DNA of 40,961 nt from Puniceicoccaceae bacterium K14 (GTDB taxonomy: Bacteria; Verrucomicrobiota; Verrucomicrobiia; Opitutales; Opitutaceae): the NCBI GenBank assembly GCA_022538095.1, contig JAKYXN010000048.1, positions 1-40,961 of the forward strand, in the 5' to 3' direction. This document shows positions 6,581 to 17,969 of this stretch, piece after piece (the stretch's first letter is position 1; the number at the start of each line of letters is the position of its first letter). A model generated the notes under the pieces. The model searched no databases. It worked only from the letters and a program-made list of their open reading frames with translations, and had not been told where the DNA came from. A program made the position numbers and the translations under genes.

Positions 6581-8350
6581 CTACAATCCCGTCTTCTGCT
6601 TCAAAATCTCGGGAAATGCATCGATAGGCCGGATCTTCATATTCTTATATTCAACTTCAGCGGCTTCAGATTGGATTTGAATTCCCCCCCGAAGCAAAGG
6701 CTTACCCTCTTTATCCAAGGCATCCTTTAACGACATAACAAGCCTTCCGTTTACCAGATGAATCGCCTGATCCCCTAAAACATAAATCTCCAAAGTATTC
6801 CATTCTCCATGAGGTGCATCCGGCTCAACTTCCGCATGAAGGTACCCCTTCCAATCCTCGTACTTAGCCTTCGGCTCGTAAACGCTCCGCTTGTCCGTTT
6901 TTTTGAAAGGCGCCTTCGCTCCTTTGATGGCAATAGTGATAAAATCCCCCAAATCACTCTCTTGCACTTGATATTCAAGACTACTCTTCCACACCTTCCA
7001 AAATGCGCCATGCTCGCCATGGGTGTGATACAATATCCCACTATCTCTCTTGTCCTCTAGACGAGGTTCCCACTTCTTATCGCCCCAACGCATTTGGGTT
7101 TTGAAGTGATAGTTCTCAAATTCGTCCAAAGTCGAAAGTCCCCCATAGATTTCTCCTGAAATCTTGAAAACTGTTTCCCCCTCTTCACTCTGGTAGGTCG
7201 TAAAAACATCCTTCGGATCATTCGACAAGCCCATAGGCGTACCACTAGTTACTTTATCACTTTGATATGTCCCAGTTGGCAAATCCTCTACCGTCGAATG
7301 CGGCACTCCCATAAAAACCTCCCACTGGCTGAGCTCTGGATCTAGCATCGACTTCCAATTCTCGTCAGTCGCACTCGCTCTAACAGAAGTTTCGTAGGCA
7401 TTCGGAAAATCGTCAGGTACCGGGATACTCACTTGACCAGTAGCCGCCCACTCAACACCGCGTTGGAACGTTGTGATAAAGCTCACATTGTTAACTGATT
7501 GAACATTTTCGTCCTCCTTGGCTCCAACATGGCCCAGAGTCGTATGAAAAACACGCCCCTTACCATAATCGACCGTAAACAAAAGCGGCTCATTATAAGG
7601 GGACGCTCCTCGGTAAGCTGGATTCGCAAATCCTGTTGCTAGGATTGTCATATTTTTTGCCGGGCCACGCAGATTAGAATAAATCTCATCACTCGCTTGT
7701 AGCCACATTTCTGGAAGATCCTCAGTGATTGGGTGATCAAATGTCCTCACTGTCATAAGAAAATCATGACGCTTTGGGTGATATGTCTTCCCCGGTAAAC
7801 TGTTATCGTGAACCATACAGCATTTGTGCCAGTAAACACGCGGGCCCCAACTCTCATCCCGACTCGCATGCTTTGATGGGTCATCAGGATAAAGTGGCGG
7901 GCTATGCAAACCAGCGCCTCCCCAGCCTCCTAATCCAATCATATCATTATACTCTGGCCAATATGGAAACGAATTATCAGCGCCATGAACTGTAACTAAA
8001 CCACCACCATTTTTCATGTAACGCACAAAAGACTCTTTAGTCGGCTCAGGCCACTCAGCTCCCTCATAATCAATAACGATCACTTGATACTTACTCCAGT
8101 CTGGCGAAAATCCATCGAGACTCTCACCTGTCGGGGACGTCACAACCTTATCCACAGAAAATATTCCGGCATCCAGTAAGTGCTGATGTAAAGCTGTACT
8201 TAAGCCTTCCCAACTATGATACTTGTTGGAACGCCCCGTAAGAAGCATTACCTTGATATCATCCTGCTCACCTTCACTAGCAGAAAGAGGAGCGTTAAAC
8301 ATTAACGCAGAAGCGATAAATACAACGAGGTACAATAACGGGGGGTTCAT
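6581..8350 (-). CDS. Exported ThuA-like plus 3-keto-disaccharide hydrolase (DUF1080) fusion
   Basis: 589 residues with a signal peptide (PLLYLVVFIASALMFNAPLSA). Residues about 30-315 form a ThuA-like domain, a class I glutamine-amidotransferase-like fold found in sugar-utilisation proteins (VMLLTGRSNKYHSWEGLS, the GGGLVTVHGADNSF loop, and the end YGKGRVFHTTLGHVG). Residues about 375-580 form the DUF1080 concanavalin-like domain, now named 3-keto-disaccharide hydrolase (FKTQMRWG, DSGILYHTHGEHGAFW, SLEYQVQESDLGD, WNTLEIYVLGDQAIHLVNG). The pairing is common in Verrucomicrobiota and Planctomycetota and implies periplasmic or surface breakdown of an oxidised disaccharide. The substrate is not deducible. 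There is no SusCD-like transporter or other carbohydrate gene next to it. Confidence 0.88.
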   Translation of the reverse strand: MNPPLLYLVVFIASALMFNAPLSASEGEQDDIKVMLLTGRSNKYHSWEGLSTALHQHLLDAGIFSVDKVVTSPTGESLDGFSPDWSKYQVIVIDYEGAEWPEPTKESFVRYMKNGGGLVTVHGADNSFPYWPEYNDMIGLGGWGGAGLHSPPLYPDDPSKHASRDESWGPRVYWHKCCMVHDNSLPGKTYHPKRHDFLMTVRTFDHPITEDLPEMWLQASDEIYSNLRGPAKNMTILATGFANPAYRGASPYNEPLLFTVDYGKGRVFHTTLGHVGAKEDENVQSVNNVSFITTFQRGVEWAATGQVSIPVPDDFPNAYETSVRASATDENWKSMLDPELSQWEVFMGVPHSTVEDLPTGTYQSDKVTSGTPMGLSNDPKDVFTTYQSEEGETVFKISGEIYGGLSTLDEFENYHFKTQMRWGDKKWEPRLEDKRDSGILYHTHGEHGAFWKVWKSSLEYQVQESDLGDFITIAIKGAKAPFKKTDKRSVYEPKAKYEDWKGYLHAEVEPDAPHGEWNTLEIYVLGDQAIHLVNGRLVMSLKDALDKEGKPLLRGGIQIQSEAAEVEYKNMKIRPIDAFPEILKQKTGL

Positions 8351-8600
8351 TCGCTATATCTTCAATCGATCTTTCGGTCTTGGTCAATCGCCAATAGAAA
8401 AATAAATTGACATATTTCGTCACAATGAAATTCGAGACCAAAATTGCACGCAAGCCAATTCCTCTCCTAAAACCTCTAACTCAAGCAGACATTTTCCCAC
8501 ATCGTGAATTGACGAATTCCCACATCGCGAGACTCAAAGATGTATACGTACAATGCCCTTTGAGCTCCTCTCCCTCAATCGACTGCTAAACACCCAACAA
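8351..8600. other. Intergenic region upstream of the ThuA-DUF1080 gene
   Basis: Presumed promoter region of the minus-strand gene starting at 8350. A plus-strand frame of about 54 codons from the ATG at 8425 is open but has no known motif and no clear ribosome binding site, and I do not call it. The only structure is the 11-base direct repeat listed separately. Confidence 0.4.
8494..8527. repeat. 11-base direct repeat, 23-base period, possible operator
   Basis: TTCCCACATCG occurs at 8494-8504 and again at 8517-8527, so the copies sit on about the same face of the helix, two turns apart. The location is about 145-180 bases upstream of the ThuA-DUF1080 start on the opposite strand. Two in-phase copies suit a dimeric regulator, but two short copies can also arise by chance. 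Confidence 0.35.
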
Positions 8601-8638
8601 AAAACAAAAAAAAGCGTCCCCGAATTTCGAGGACGCTT
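8600..8638 (-). terminator. Intrinsic terminator of groS-groL
   Basis: Read on the minus strand, AAGCGTCC pairs with GGACGCTT (plus positions 8631-8638 and 8612-8619), with an inner three-pair helix and small loop, then a long T-run (the A-run at 8600-8611 on the plus strand). It lies about 45 bases after the groL stop. Confidence 0.9.
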
Positions 8639-8683
8639 GGCATAAAAAAGTATTTTCTAAAGTAAAAAGCTTCAGGAGAATGA

Positions 8684-10336
<1,653 letters not shown>

Positions 10337-10382
10337 TTAATTTTTAACTATTTTATTTTAGATTTTAGCTCAGACCGACAAA

Positions 10383-10691
10383 TTAACCTTGAATAACACC
10401 AAGGATATCGTCTTCGCGAACGAGGATGTAAGCTTGGCCATCAACCTTAACTTCCGTACCACCATACTTGCTGATTAGTACTTTGTCGCCTACAGCAACA
10501 TTGAACTCGACTGCATTTCCGGACTCATCCTTACGGCCTGTTCCCAATGCAATTACTTCAGCTTCCTGTGGCTTTTCCTTAGCCGCGTCAGGGATAATAA
10601 TCCCTCCACGAACTTGTTCGTCTTCTTCAACGTGCTTGATCAACACGCGATCACCTAGAGGCTTAATTTTTACTGATGTAGTTGTGCTCAT
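10383..10691 (-). CDS. groS: Co-chaperonin GroES (10 kDa)
   Basis: 102 residues, the lid of the GroEL chamber. It has the start [11 protein letters not shown] and the mobile-loop region [20 protein letters not shown] that contacts GroEL, then [19 protein letters not shown] and the EDDILGVI end. An N-terminal extension MSTTTSV precedes the usual start. The gene lies directly before groL and about 100 bases after dnaK. The dnaK terminator lies in that gap, so groS-groL probably has its own promoter there. Confidence 0.97.
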   Translation of the reverse strand: MSTTTSVKIKPLGDRVLIKHVEEDEQVRGGIIIPDAAKEKPQEAEVIALGTGRKDESGNAVEFNVAVGDKVLISKYGGTEVKVDGQAYILVREDDILGVIQG

Positions 10692-10732
10692 TTTGAATTA
10701 TTTATATCTGGTTAGATTGTTCTGTTTAATTT

Positions 10733-10774
10733 TTTCAAAAGAAAAGGAAATGCAGCTAAATTAGCAGCATCTCC
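10733..10774 (-). terminator. Intrinsic terminator of dnaK
   Basis: On the minus strand GGAGATGC-T-GCTA pairs with TAGC-T-GCATTTCC (plus 10746-10774) with one internal T/T mismatch and a short loop, followed by TTTTCTTTT. It begins 20 bases after the dnaK stop, separating dnaK from groS-groL. Confidence 0.8.
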
Positions 10775-10793
10775 TTTCGTAATTAAAATTTGA

Positions 10794-12737
10794 TTACTTC
10801 TTTTCCTCGTCGTCAACGACTTCGAAATCAGCGTCAACAACATCAGCTTGCTTTGGCTCGCTGCTAGCTTGTTGGCTCGGATCACCTGCTGGTGGAGGAG
10901 TTGGACCGCCTTCTGGAGCGCCTGCCCCCGCTTCAGCTGCCGCAGCTTGGTAAAGTTCAGCGCCGACCTTGCTCAAGTTCTCAAGACCCGCCTTCATCTT
11001 TTCAAGATCACCGGTTTCGAGAGCTTCCTTTGCATCCTTAACAGCGGCTTCGATTGGAGCTTTCTTGTCATCCGGCAATTTATCACCGGCTTCTGTCAAC
11101 ATCTTCTCCATTTGATAGATTGTGGAATCGAGCTGATTCTTTGTTTCAGCTTGTTCCTTAATCTTCTTGTCTTCTTCAGCATGGAGCTCTGCGTCCTTAG
11201 TCATCTTGTCGATGTCATCTTCTGAAAGACCGCCTGAACCAGTGATAGTGATCTTTTGATCTTTGCCAGTTCCTTGATCCTTAGCGGATACATTCAAGAT
11301 ACCATTCGCATCGATATCGAAAGTAACTTCGATTTGTGGCACGCCACGTGGAGCGGGAGCGATACCATCAAGGTGGAATGTACCCAATACCTTGTTGTCA
11401 TTCGCCATTGGACGCTCACCTTGCAAAACCTTGATTTCAACCGATGGCTGATTGTCTGCGTACGTTGAGAACACTTGAGACTTCTTTGCTGGAATAGTCG
11501 TGTTACGTGGGATCATCGCTGTGGATACGCCACCCGCTGTCTCAATTCCCAGTGTAAGCGGAGTAACGTCGAGCAATAGAACATCTCGAACATCACCCTT
11601 AAGAACCGCTCCTTGGATCCCCGCTCCAATTGCAACCACTTCATCTGGATTAACGCCTTGGTGTGGTTTCTTGCCAGCAAGCTCTTCAGCGATTTCAACA
11701 ACCTTCGGCATACGTGTCATACCACCCACAAGGACGAGTTCGTTAACTTCGTCTGAATCGAGGTCGGAATCACGCAAACACGCTTCGAATGGAGCCTTAC
11801 AGCGTTGGAACAAGTCATCTGTGATCTGTTCAAGCTTCGCACGTGTCAACGGAATGTTTAAGTGCTTTGGCCCAGTTGCATCAGCTGTGATGAACGGAAG
11901 GTTGATGTCGTAGTTAGAAGCAGACGACAATGCGATCTTCGCCTTCTCAGCTTCTTCCTTGAGACGTTGGAGAGCCATTGGATCTCCCTTGAGGTCGATT
12001 CCGTTTTCTTTCTTAAATTCTTCAACCATCCAATCGATGATCGCTTCGTCCCAGTTGTCACCACCAAGCATGGTATCACCATTGGTAGCCTTAACTTCGA
12101 ATACGCCATCGCCGATTTCGAGAATGGAAACATCAAACGTACCTCCACCCAAATCAAATACGGAAATTTTCTCGTCGCTCTTTTTGTCCAAACCATATGC
12201 CAACGATGCCGCTGTAGGCTCGTTGATGATACGAAGAACATCAAGCCCTGCGATTTTTCCAGCATCCTTAGTTGCTTGGCGCTGACTGTCATTGAAGTAA
12301 GCTGGAACAGTGACTACCGCTTCAGTGATCGTTTCACCGAGGTAAGCTTCTGCATCCGCCTTTAGCTTGGCTAATACAAACGATGCGATTTGCTGAGGAG
12401 CAAATTGCTCTGTCTTGTCGCCAACTTGGCACTCGATGTACGCATCCCCATTCTCAGCTTCAACAATGCTGTATGGAATGCTAGTCGCTTCTTCCTGAAC
12501 TTCTGCGAACTTACGACCAATGAGTCGCTTAGCCGAAAAAATTGTATTTCTTGGATTAGTAACCGCTTGACGCTTGGCCGCTTGGCCAACGATGCGCTCA
12601 CCTGATTTCGTGAACGCTACGATTGATGGAGTGGTACGTGCCCCTTCAGCGTTTGGAATTACGATTGGCTCATCGCCATCCATAACTGCCATGCAGGAGT
12701 TCGTTGTACCTAGATCTATACCTAATACTCTTCCCAT
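10794..12737 (-). CDS. dnaK: Molecular chaperone DnaK (Hsp70)
   Basis: 647 residues from the ATG at 12737, chosen because the protein then begins [15 protein letters not shown], the standard Hsp70 start; an upstream TTG-type start would add 11 unlikely residues. The nucleotide-binding domain shows [15 protein letters not shown] and the late [12 protein letters not shown]. The interdomain linker reads [14 protein letters not shown]. The substrate-binding domain and helical lid (residues about 395-600) are complete, and the tail is acidic ([13 protein letters not shown]). It handles unfolded proteins with DnaJ and GrpE, neither of which is in the window. It is transcribed away from the LON-domain gene at 12971. 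Confidence 0.97.
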   Translation of the reverse strand: MGRVLGIDLGTTNSCMAVMDGDEPIVIPNAEGARTTPSIVAFTKSGERIVGQAAKRQAVTNPRNTIFSAKRLIGRKFAEVQEEATSIPYSIVEAENGDAYIECQVGDKTEQFAPQQIASFVLAKLKADAEAYLGETITEAVVTVPAYFNDSQRQATKDAGKIAGLDVLRIINEPTAASLAYGLDKKSDEKISVFDLGGGTFDVSILEIGDGVFEVKATNGDTMLGGDNWDEAIIDWMVEEFKKENGIDLKGDPMALQRLKEEAEKAKIALSSASNYDINLPFITADATGPKHLNIPLTRAKLEQITDDLFQRCKAPFEACLRDSDLDSDEVNELVLVGGMTRMPKVVEIAEELAGKKPHQGVNPDEVVAIGAGIQGAVLKGDVRDVLLLDVTPLTLGIETAGGVSTAMIPRNTTIPAKKSQVFSTYADNQPSVEIKVLQGERPMANDNKVLGTFHLDGIAPAPRGVPQIEVTFDIDANGILNVSAKDQGTGKDQKITITGSGGLSEDDIDKMTKDAELHAEEDKKIKEQAETKNQLDSTIYQMEKMLTEAGDKLPDDKKAPIEAAVKDAKEALETGDLEKMKAGLENLSKVGAELYQAAAAEAGAGAPEGGPTPPPAGDPSQQASSEPKQADVVDADFEVVDDEEKK

Positions 12738-12893
12738 GCCTGCACTCTCAGCAGACCATATACCAAACAAACCAATAAAATTTTATAGCTTTATTAATCA
12801 ACAACTTACAAATCAAAAACACACATCCCCCTCCAGAATAACAAGGTCCAAACACGTCACGATGACACACCAATGTCCCACTTTTCACTCATC

Positions 12894-12911
12894 GTGTGAC
12901 ATGTGTGACAT
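12894..12911. repeat. Tandem 9-base repeat in the dnaK / LON-domain intergenic region
   Basis: GTGTGACAT is repeated exactly head to tail (12894-12902, 12903-12911). Related half-sites occur nearby (GTCACGATGACACAC at 12856-12870). The location, about 155 bases upstream of the dnaK ATG and 60 upstream of the divergent gene, suits an operator serving either promoter. No CIRCE element is present here. Confidence 0.35.
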
Positions 12912-12970
12912 TACAGCTCAAAACTCCCTTATCGCTGGCATATCAGCCGATTTGGTGTACATTGGCTTTT

Positions 12971-13663
12971 ATGGCATTAGCCGGAGCTGCAATTGAGATT
13001 CCTCAGGTCATTCCAGTGATGATCCTTGGCCGAACCGTTTTGTTTCCCCAATCGGTCATGCCGCTCTATATTTTCGAGAAGCGATACAAACGCATGCTAG
13101 CGGATATTCTCTCCGATCAGCGCATGTTCGTCCTAGCAAACCGAAATGACCAGCAAGTAATGCCTCAAAAACCAGGCGAGATCCCGCATATGATAGCAAC
13201 CGCTGGGCTCATCCGACTTTCGAGCCTGAACTCCGACGGCTCGTCAAACATTATGCTCCAGGGAATCTGTCGCGTACGCATCAAGCAAATCGTCCAAACT
13301 TTTCCTTACAAAAAGGTAGAAGTCGCGCGGGAACTCACCCCTGAAACGCCTACCACGCTATCCTTCGCGAAAGCCAAAGAGGACTTTATCAAACTACTCG
13401 AAGAGAGAGAGAAATATGGACTCGAGTTTTCCAAAGATGCGAAAAATGTCTTCAGGAACTTAAAAAACATTAACGCTCTTTCTGATCTAGCCGCCCATGC
13501 TTTTTGCAAGAATTCTGCAAACCGTCAAAAACTGTTGGAAACGTTGTGTCCGGAAAAAAGATTTCTCCTCTTAAGTAGATTTATACGACAAGAGATCAAT
13601 CATCTCCAACTTGGCAAGGACATCCAAGAGGGACTCGACGACCACGATATCGCTACGAACTAA
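12971..13663 (+). CDS. LON substrate-binding-domain (PUA-like) protein
   Basis: 230 residues from the ATG at 12971, which gives a start close to the conserved [20 protein letters not shown]. It consists of the N-terminal domain of the Lon protease (LON_substr_bdg) without the ATPase or protease part: [13 protein letters not shown], then IGTAGL-like IATAGLIRL and [11 protein letters not shown]. The C-terminal half is helical. Such stand-alone proteins are common; their role is not settled, with a protein-binding or Lon-adaptor function only inferred. It is divergent from dnaK and its last 11 bases overlap the convergent polX end. Confidence 0.85.
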   Translation: MALAGAAIEIPQVIPVMILGRTVLFPQSVMPLYIFEKRYKRMLADILSDQRMFVLANRNDQQVMPQKPGEIPHMIATAGLIRLSSLNSDGSSNIMLQGICRVRIKQIVQTFPYKKVEVARELTPETPTTLSFAKAKEDFIKLLEEREKYGLEFSKDAKNVFRNLKNINALSDLAAHAFCKNSANRQKLLETLCPEKRFLLLSRFIRQEINHLQLGKDIQEGLDDHDIATN

Positions 13664-15413
13664 GCGATTCCTTGAGATGATTCCTCTTGAGCGATAGTAT
13701 AGAAGTTACCTCATCGAGCGAACGAGTATTGAGTACATTTTCCGCTCCCAGCCAGCCCTTACGCGCTGCATTGATCCCTGCTTCAACAAACTCAAAATGC
13801 TCTGTGCGATGGGCATCGGGATTAATACTCGTCATCAATCCTTTTTCAGCAGCTCGTTTCCACAACCGCCAATCCATGTCCAAGCGCTTGGGGTTCGCAT
13901 TGAGTTCGATTATTACCGAATTAGCAATCGCGGCATCAATCACTTTCTGAGTATTCACCTTATATGGCTCGCGACGCAGTAAAATCCTTCCCGTCAGGTG
14001 ACCGATCATTGTAGTCGCCGGATGCTCAATCGCCTTGATAATACGAGCCGTCATTTCCTCTTCACTTTGCGTGAAACCTATATGCACCGACACGACCGTG
14101 TAATCGAGCTTCATCAATAACGCTTCACTCAAATCAAGGGATCCATCCACCAACAAATCACACTCGATCCCAGAGAACACATGCGTTTTGAATTTCCCTG
14201 AGGTATTCAAAGCATGGACCTCTTCGAGCTGCTGCAAGACACGATCTTCATTCATGCCGTTCGCTTGAAAACTGGCTTTCGAGTGATCCGCAACGCCCCA
14301 GTACTCCCATCCTTTCGCTTCCGCTGCAGCAGTCATCTCCTCAAGCGTGTTTCGCCCGTCAGATGCTACAGTGTGATTGTGAAAGACGCCCTTTAATTCT
14401 GAATACTCAAGCAACTTAGGGAGCTCACCCTTTTCCGCCGCTTCGATTTCTCCCAAACCTTCCCTCAATTCGGGCGGGACCCACTTCATATCCAGATGAG
14501 AGAAAATGTCTTCTTCCGTTTCAGCCACCAAGCTATTCTCAAACGTTTCATCCTCAACGGGCTTCAAACCCCACTCGCTCAAACTCAATCCGCGCGACAA
14601 TGCTCGCTGTCGCATCATTACATTGTGATCCTTGGAACCGGTGAAATGGTGCAATGCAAAGGCGAACTGCGGAGGTCGAACCACTCGTAGATCCGCCTGC
14701 AAACCACTTTCAAAGCGAACACTTGACTTCGTTTCTCCGTGAGCAGTGACTTCAGCGACACCCTCTTGAGCGACAAACCAGTCCATGATTGGCTTCGCCT
14801 CGTCCGATCCGACGATAAAATCTAAGTCGCCCACAGTCTCGCGTTTTCTACGAAGACTGCCTGCATGAGAGGCGTGAACAACCTCCGGTAGAGCTTTCAA
14901 ACCCGCAAGAATAGGATCTGCCACTGCTCGAGCAGCCCACCAGATATGCCGCTTTCCGTAAGCCTCTCGGTTCTTAATCCCAAGCAAAAGTTTTTCTTCA
15001 GTCTTCTTTCCAAATCCTTTCAATGCCGCCACACGGCCCTCTTCACACGCCTTCTGCAACGCTTCGATCGAATCAAGCCCCAGCGCTTTGTGCATCGCTT
15101 TGATTTTCTTCGCGCCCAAACCTGGTATTTCCAGCATTGATACAAGCCCCGGCTCCACCGAAGCCTTTAGCTTTTCATAAAATTCTAGCTTACCCGTCTC
15201 GAACAGTTCGGTGATTTTTTGCACCAAGGCATCACCAAATCCTTTGAGCTTGGACAATTCGCCCGATGAAATTAATTCTCCCAAATCGTCCTCTAAAGCC
15301 TCTAAATTTCGGGCTCCATTTTGGTAGGCTCGAATTTTAAAGGGGTTCTCCCCCTTCAGCTCCAGCAAAGTCGCAATTTCCGTCAAAACATCTGCGATTT
15401 CATTCTTCGTCAT
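13653..15413 (-). CDS. polX: DNA polymerase/3'-5' exonuclease PolX
   Basis: 586 residues, the usual bacterial PolX length. Order: helix-hairpin-helix and 8-kDa-like region (1-150; repeated LKGFG and [13 protein letters not shown]), the nucleotidyltransferase palm with [18 protein letters not shown] (the two metal-binding Asp in GDLDF), and a C-terminal PHP phosphoesterase domain from about 340 ([42 protein letters not shown]). The PHP metal ligands appear intact, so both gap-filling polymerase and exonuclease/AP-endonuclease activity for base-excision repair are expected. The gene sits 77 bases downstream of menE on the same strand. Confidence 0.94.
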   Translation of the reverse strand: MTKNEIADVLTEIATLLELKGENPFKIRAYQNGARNLEALEDDLGELISSGELSKLKGFGDALVQKITELFETGKLEFYEKLKASVEPGLVSMLEIPGLGAKKIKAMHKALGLDSIEALQKACEEGRVAALKGFGKKTEEKLLLGIKNREAYGKRHIWWAARAVADPILAGLKALPEVVHASHAGSLRRKRETVGDLDFIVGSDEAKPIMDWFVAQEGVAEVTAHGETKSSVRFESGLQADLRVVRPPQFAFALHHFTGSKDHNVMMRQRALSRGLSLSEWGLKPVEDETFENSLVAETEEDIFSHLDMKWVPPELREGLGEIEAAEKGELPKLLEYSELKGVFHNHTVASDGRNTLEEMTAAAEAKGWEYWGVADHSKASFQANGMNEDRVLQQLEEVHALNTSGKFKTHVFSGIECDLLVDGSLDLSEALLMKLDYTVVSVHIGFTQSEEEMTARIIKAIEHPATTMIGHLTGRILLRREPYKVNTQKVIDAAIANSVIIELNANPKRLDMDWRLWKRAAEKGLMTSINPDAHRTEHFEFVEAGINAARKGWLGAENVLNTRSLDEVTSILSLKRNHLKESLSS

Positions 15414-15490
15414 GCCAGCAACCTCGACAATCCACTCGAAATTAGCAAGTCCAAGAACCCAATTTACACAAAGACCTCATAGCAAATTCG

Positions 15491-16882
15491 CTACCCCTGC
15501 CCAGCTCCTTGCAACAACTCTTCCATCAAGAGTTTCCCCGCCTCGTTTCTCGGAAGCGCAGTACGCCTCAAACACACTTTGGGTTCCTTATAATTGGTAA
15601 GCTTGCCCTTGATTGACTCTTTGATCGCTTGTTCGGTCACAAATGATTCAGTGGGTACATACGCCACGCCGAGTTTCATTCCCCATTCACGATCTTCTAG
15701 GCCAAAAGCCACTACATCTCGCACCAGCCCAGTATCTTCAAAAACCAGCTCGACTTCCCTCAAATTGATTTTTTCCCCACCAGAAATTATGACCCGATCC
15801 CGGCGCCCCATTACCTTCAAGCAACCGCGTTCATTTATGTAACCTAAATCCGAAGTCAAAATCACATTGGAAGGATCCGAACCCGACACACTGTAATACC
15901 CTTTAAAGAGTGCAGATGTAGAGATCTGAATACGCCCTATATCTCCATTTTCTAGCTCTTCACCCCCCTCATCTACAATCTTAACCGCCACATGCGGCAA
16001 AAGTCTCCCAACTGAGGATTCACCAGAGAGAAATTCATTTGGTTTCAAAGTCGCTACCTGAGCGGCCGTCTCCGTCATTCCATAAGTCAACGCTAGAGGC
16101 AGTTTCGCTTTGCGACATTCCTCAATCAAGCCAATTGGACACGGACCGCCGCCAACAAAAATTGCTTGATACGTCCTCAAACGTTCGAAGTTTTTCTGAT
16201 CACGCAACAATCGCTCCAATTGAGTTGGGACTACGGATAAAAAACAGTCATCGCTGCTCTCCTCGAATAACAAAGCATGCCCTTCCGCAAACGTCTCAGT
16301 ACGAGCAAATACAATTTGTCCAACGCACAAAATCGAACGAATCAATTGCATGAATCCGCTTACGTGATACAAAGGCAGCACGCACAATGATCGCACCGTC
16401 CCCGTTGAAAAATAGGACTGGAAACCATAAGCGGATGCAGACAAAGTCGACCAATTATGAACAGCAAAGCGAATCGCGCCAGACGTCCCTCCTGTTGGAA
16501 TCATCACTCGCAACCCTTCAGCGGACGTTTTGTGGCGAGAGCCTGATTCCATGCGCTGCTGCGCAAATTGCCCGTTGTTAAAATCTCCCAAAACCAAATG
16601 AGGCTCGGCAATAGCCATCGCCTCCCCTTGCTCATTCCTTCCCCACCTTGGATTGAAAAGAAACAAATCGATATCGGTGCGACACAAAGAAAGAAACAGG
16701 GCCGTGAACGACTCTTCATTAACCGTTCGTATGACCACTCGAATACGCTCTTTACTACCTGACTTGATTTCGCTTCGCAAGTTGCAGGCACGAGCAAAAT
16801 ACGTCGCCCATGAAGCCGAAAACTGAGGAAACATTCTTCCTCCGGAAACAAAATCCACAAGTCTGTCTAAATCTGGCTCCAC
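15491..16882 (-). CDS. menE: o-Succinylbenzoate-CoA ligase
   Basis: 463 residues, an acyl-adenylate-forming enzyme that activates o-succinylbenzoate with ATP and CoA in menaquinone synthesis. The ATP loop reads MIPTGGTSGAIRFAVHNW, the glycine-rich variant seen in cyanobacterial-type MenE and lacking the usual TGxPK lysine. Later motifs are YGMTETAAQVATL, the hinge GDIGRIQIS, SDLGYINERGCLKVMGRRD and ISGGEKINLREVE, and a catalytic-lysine region near the end (NEAGKLLMEEL). It starts with GTG at 16882 and overlaps the menC end by 16 bases, so the two are translated together. Confidence 0.88.
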   Translation of the reverse strand: MEPDLDRLVDFVSGGRMFPQFSASWATYFARACNLRSEIKSGSKERIRVVIRTVNEESFTALFLSLCRTDIDLFLFNPRWGRNEQGEAMAIAEPHLVLGDFNNGQFAQQRMESGSRHKTSAEGLRVMIPTGGTSGAIRFAVHNWSTLSASAYGFQSYFSTGTVRSLCVLPLYHVSGFMQLIRSILCVGQIVFARTETFAEGHALLFEESSDDCFLSVVPTQLERLLRDQKNFERLRTYQAIFVGGGPCPIGLIEECRKAKLPLALTYGMTETAAQVATLKPNEFLSGESSVGRLLPHVAVKIVDEGGEELENGDIGRIQISTSALFKGYYSVSGSDPSNVILTSDLGYINERGCLKVMGRRDRVIISGGEKINLREVELVFEDTGLVRDVVAFGLEDREWGMKLGVAYVPTESFVTEQAIKESIKGKLTNYKEPKVCLRRTALPRNEAGKLLMEELLQGAGQG

Positions 16883-17871
16883 AATGTATCTAATTCTTCA
16901 ATAGACGGGCAAAGTTGCCCTTGCAAGAAAGGCCCCAGCGCCATCCCCATATTTTTATCAGCAAACAATTTTTCTGTATCGAACCCCAAAGCCCTCCTGT
17001 CATTCCGGCTTTGCAAAGCAATTGCCAAGCAGTTAGCCAATCCGAATTTAGATTCTAAGGAACTGGAGAACACTACATCCATTTTACCAACACGCAACTC
17101 CTCCATCAATTCTTCGTACCCACCGCATAGCAGCGGTTTGAGAACAAACACACCTTCCCATTGCTGATCGCGCCATCGTTTCAAATCATTCACATGGCAA
17201 ACCGATTCGTCCAAGGCCAATCGAGTCGGAAAATCCGCCATCATTCGCATCATCGTATCTTCTTCCCCCTTCTCCAACGGCTGTTCGAGAAACTCAACCA
17301 CTGGAACATCCGCAAGATACTCCAGCCAGTCGATCGCTGTTTTTCGCGATAAAGCGCCATTTGCATCCAATCGAAGCGACACCGACTCACTCGTTTCCTC
17401 TACCAACCGATCAATCGCCCTCTTTTCAGAAGTCGCATCGCCCACCCCTATCTTCACCTTCAAGCATCGATAGCCTTGCTCCACAGCCTCTCGCCAACTT
17501 GAGTCATCTGCCAAATCTCGAACTAAGCCACACACAGGCCAGGGTTTTTCAAAGCCAGCGTAATAGTCATCTTGAGCATCAATCATAGCAACAGCAGCCT
17601 GCAAAGCAAACCGTGTCGCTGGGTAAGTTAACAACTCGTTAGTCGCACTTTCAGGCTCTATTTCTCCTTCCAACGAAGCACAGGCACCGAGAGCTGTTAC
17701 GAAACTCTCGCTTCCAAACGACTCGATTGGAGCGACTTCACCATAGCCCACACGCCCCTCGTCGCATTGCAAACGGACAATGATTCCTTCGCGCTTAGAC
17801 CAGACTTTGCGAGACGTCGACCATTCCCTCGAAAACGAGCGGCGGTATGCTTTGTATTCCAAACGATGCAT
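16867..17871 (-). CDS. menC: o-Succinylbenzoate synthase, enolase superfamily
   Basis: 334 residues from the ATG at 17871; a TTG 36 bases earlier would add 12 residues that do not look native. The enzyme dehydrates SHCHC to o-succinylbenzoate. The barrel carries the KxK catalytic motif (YRCLKVKIGV), the metal ligands in SLRLDANGAL, VEFLEQPL and LALDES, and the second catalytic lysine in VFVLKPLLCGG. The N-terminal capping domain begins LEYKAYRRSFSREWSTSR. MenC and N-acylamino-acid racemases are hard to tell apart by motif, but direct overlap with menE makes MenC the best call. The rest of the men genes are outside the window. Confidence 0.9.
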   Translation of the reverse strand: MHRLEYKAYRRSFSREWSTSRKVWSKREGIIVRLQCDEGRVGYGEVAPIESFGSESFVTALGACASLEGEIEPESATNELLTYPATRFALQAAVAMIDAQDDYYAGFEKPWPVCGLVRDLADDSSWREAVEQGYRCLKVKIGVGDATSEKRAIDRLVEETSESVSLRLDANGALSRKTAIDWLEYLADVPVVEFLEQPLEKGEEDTMMRMMADFPTRLALDESVCHVNDLKRWRDQQWEGVFVLKPLLCGGYEELMEELRVGKMDVVFSSSLESKFGLANCLAIALQSRNDRRALGFDTEKLFADKNMGMALGPFLQGQLCPSIEELDTLWSQI

Positions 17872-17969
17872 ACCCCGGAATCCATCCTTCCCCAGCCAAG
17901 CAAGCAATTTTTTTCAGTCAAATTCATCAAAATACTTGATTCAAAACTACTCATAATCTAGTCGGCACT

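Noticed and set aside
8407-8589. Small plus-strand gene of 54-60 codons before groL terminator
   Set aside because: No ribosome binding site, no recognisable motif, and the same sequence is the likely promoter region of the divergent-side gene.
10692-10793. CIRCE/HrcA operator for groS-groL
   Set aside because: No TTAGCACTC/GAGTGCTAA-like inverted repeat; the hairpin present is followed by a T-run in the dnaK direction and is a terminator.
11858-12365. Open frames of 100-167 codons overlapping dnaK on both strands
   Set aside because: No motif or plausible start region, and dnaK fully explains the sequence.
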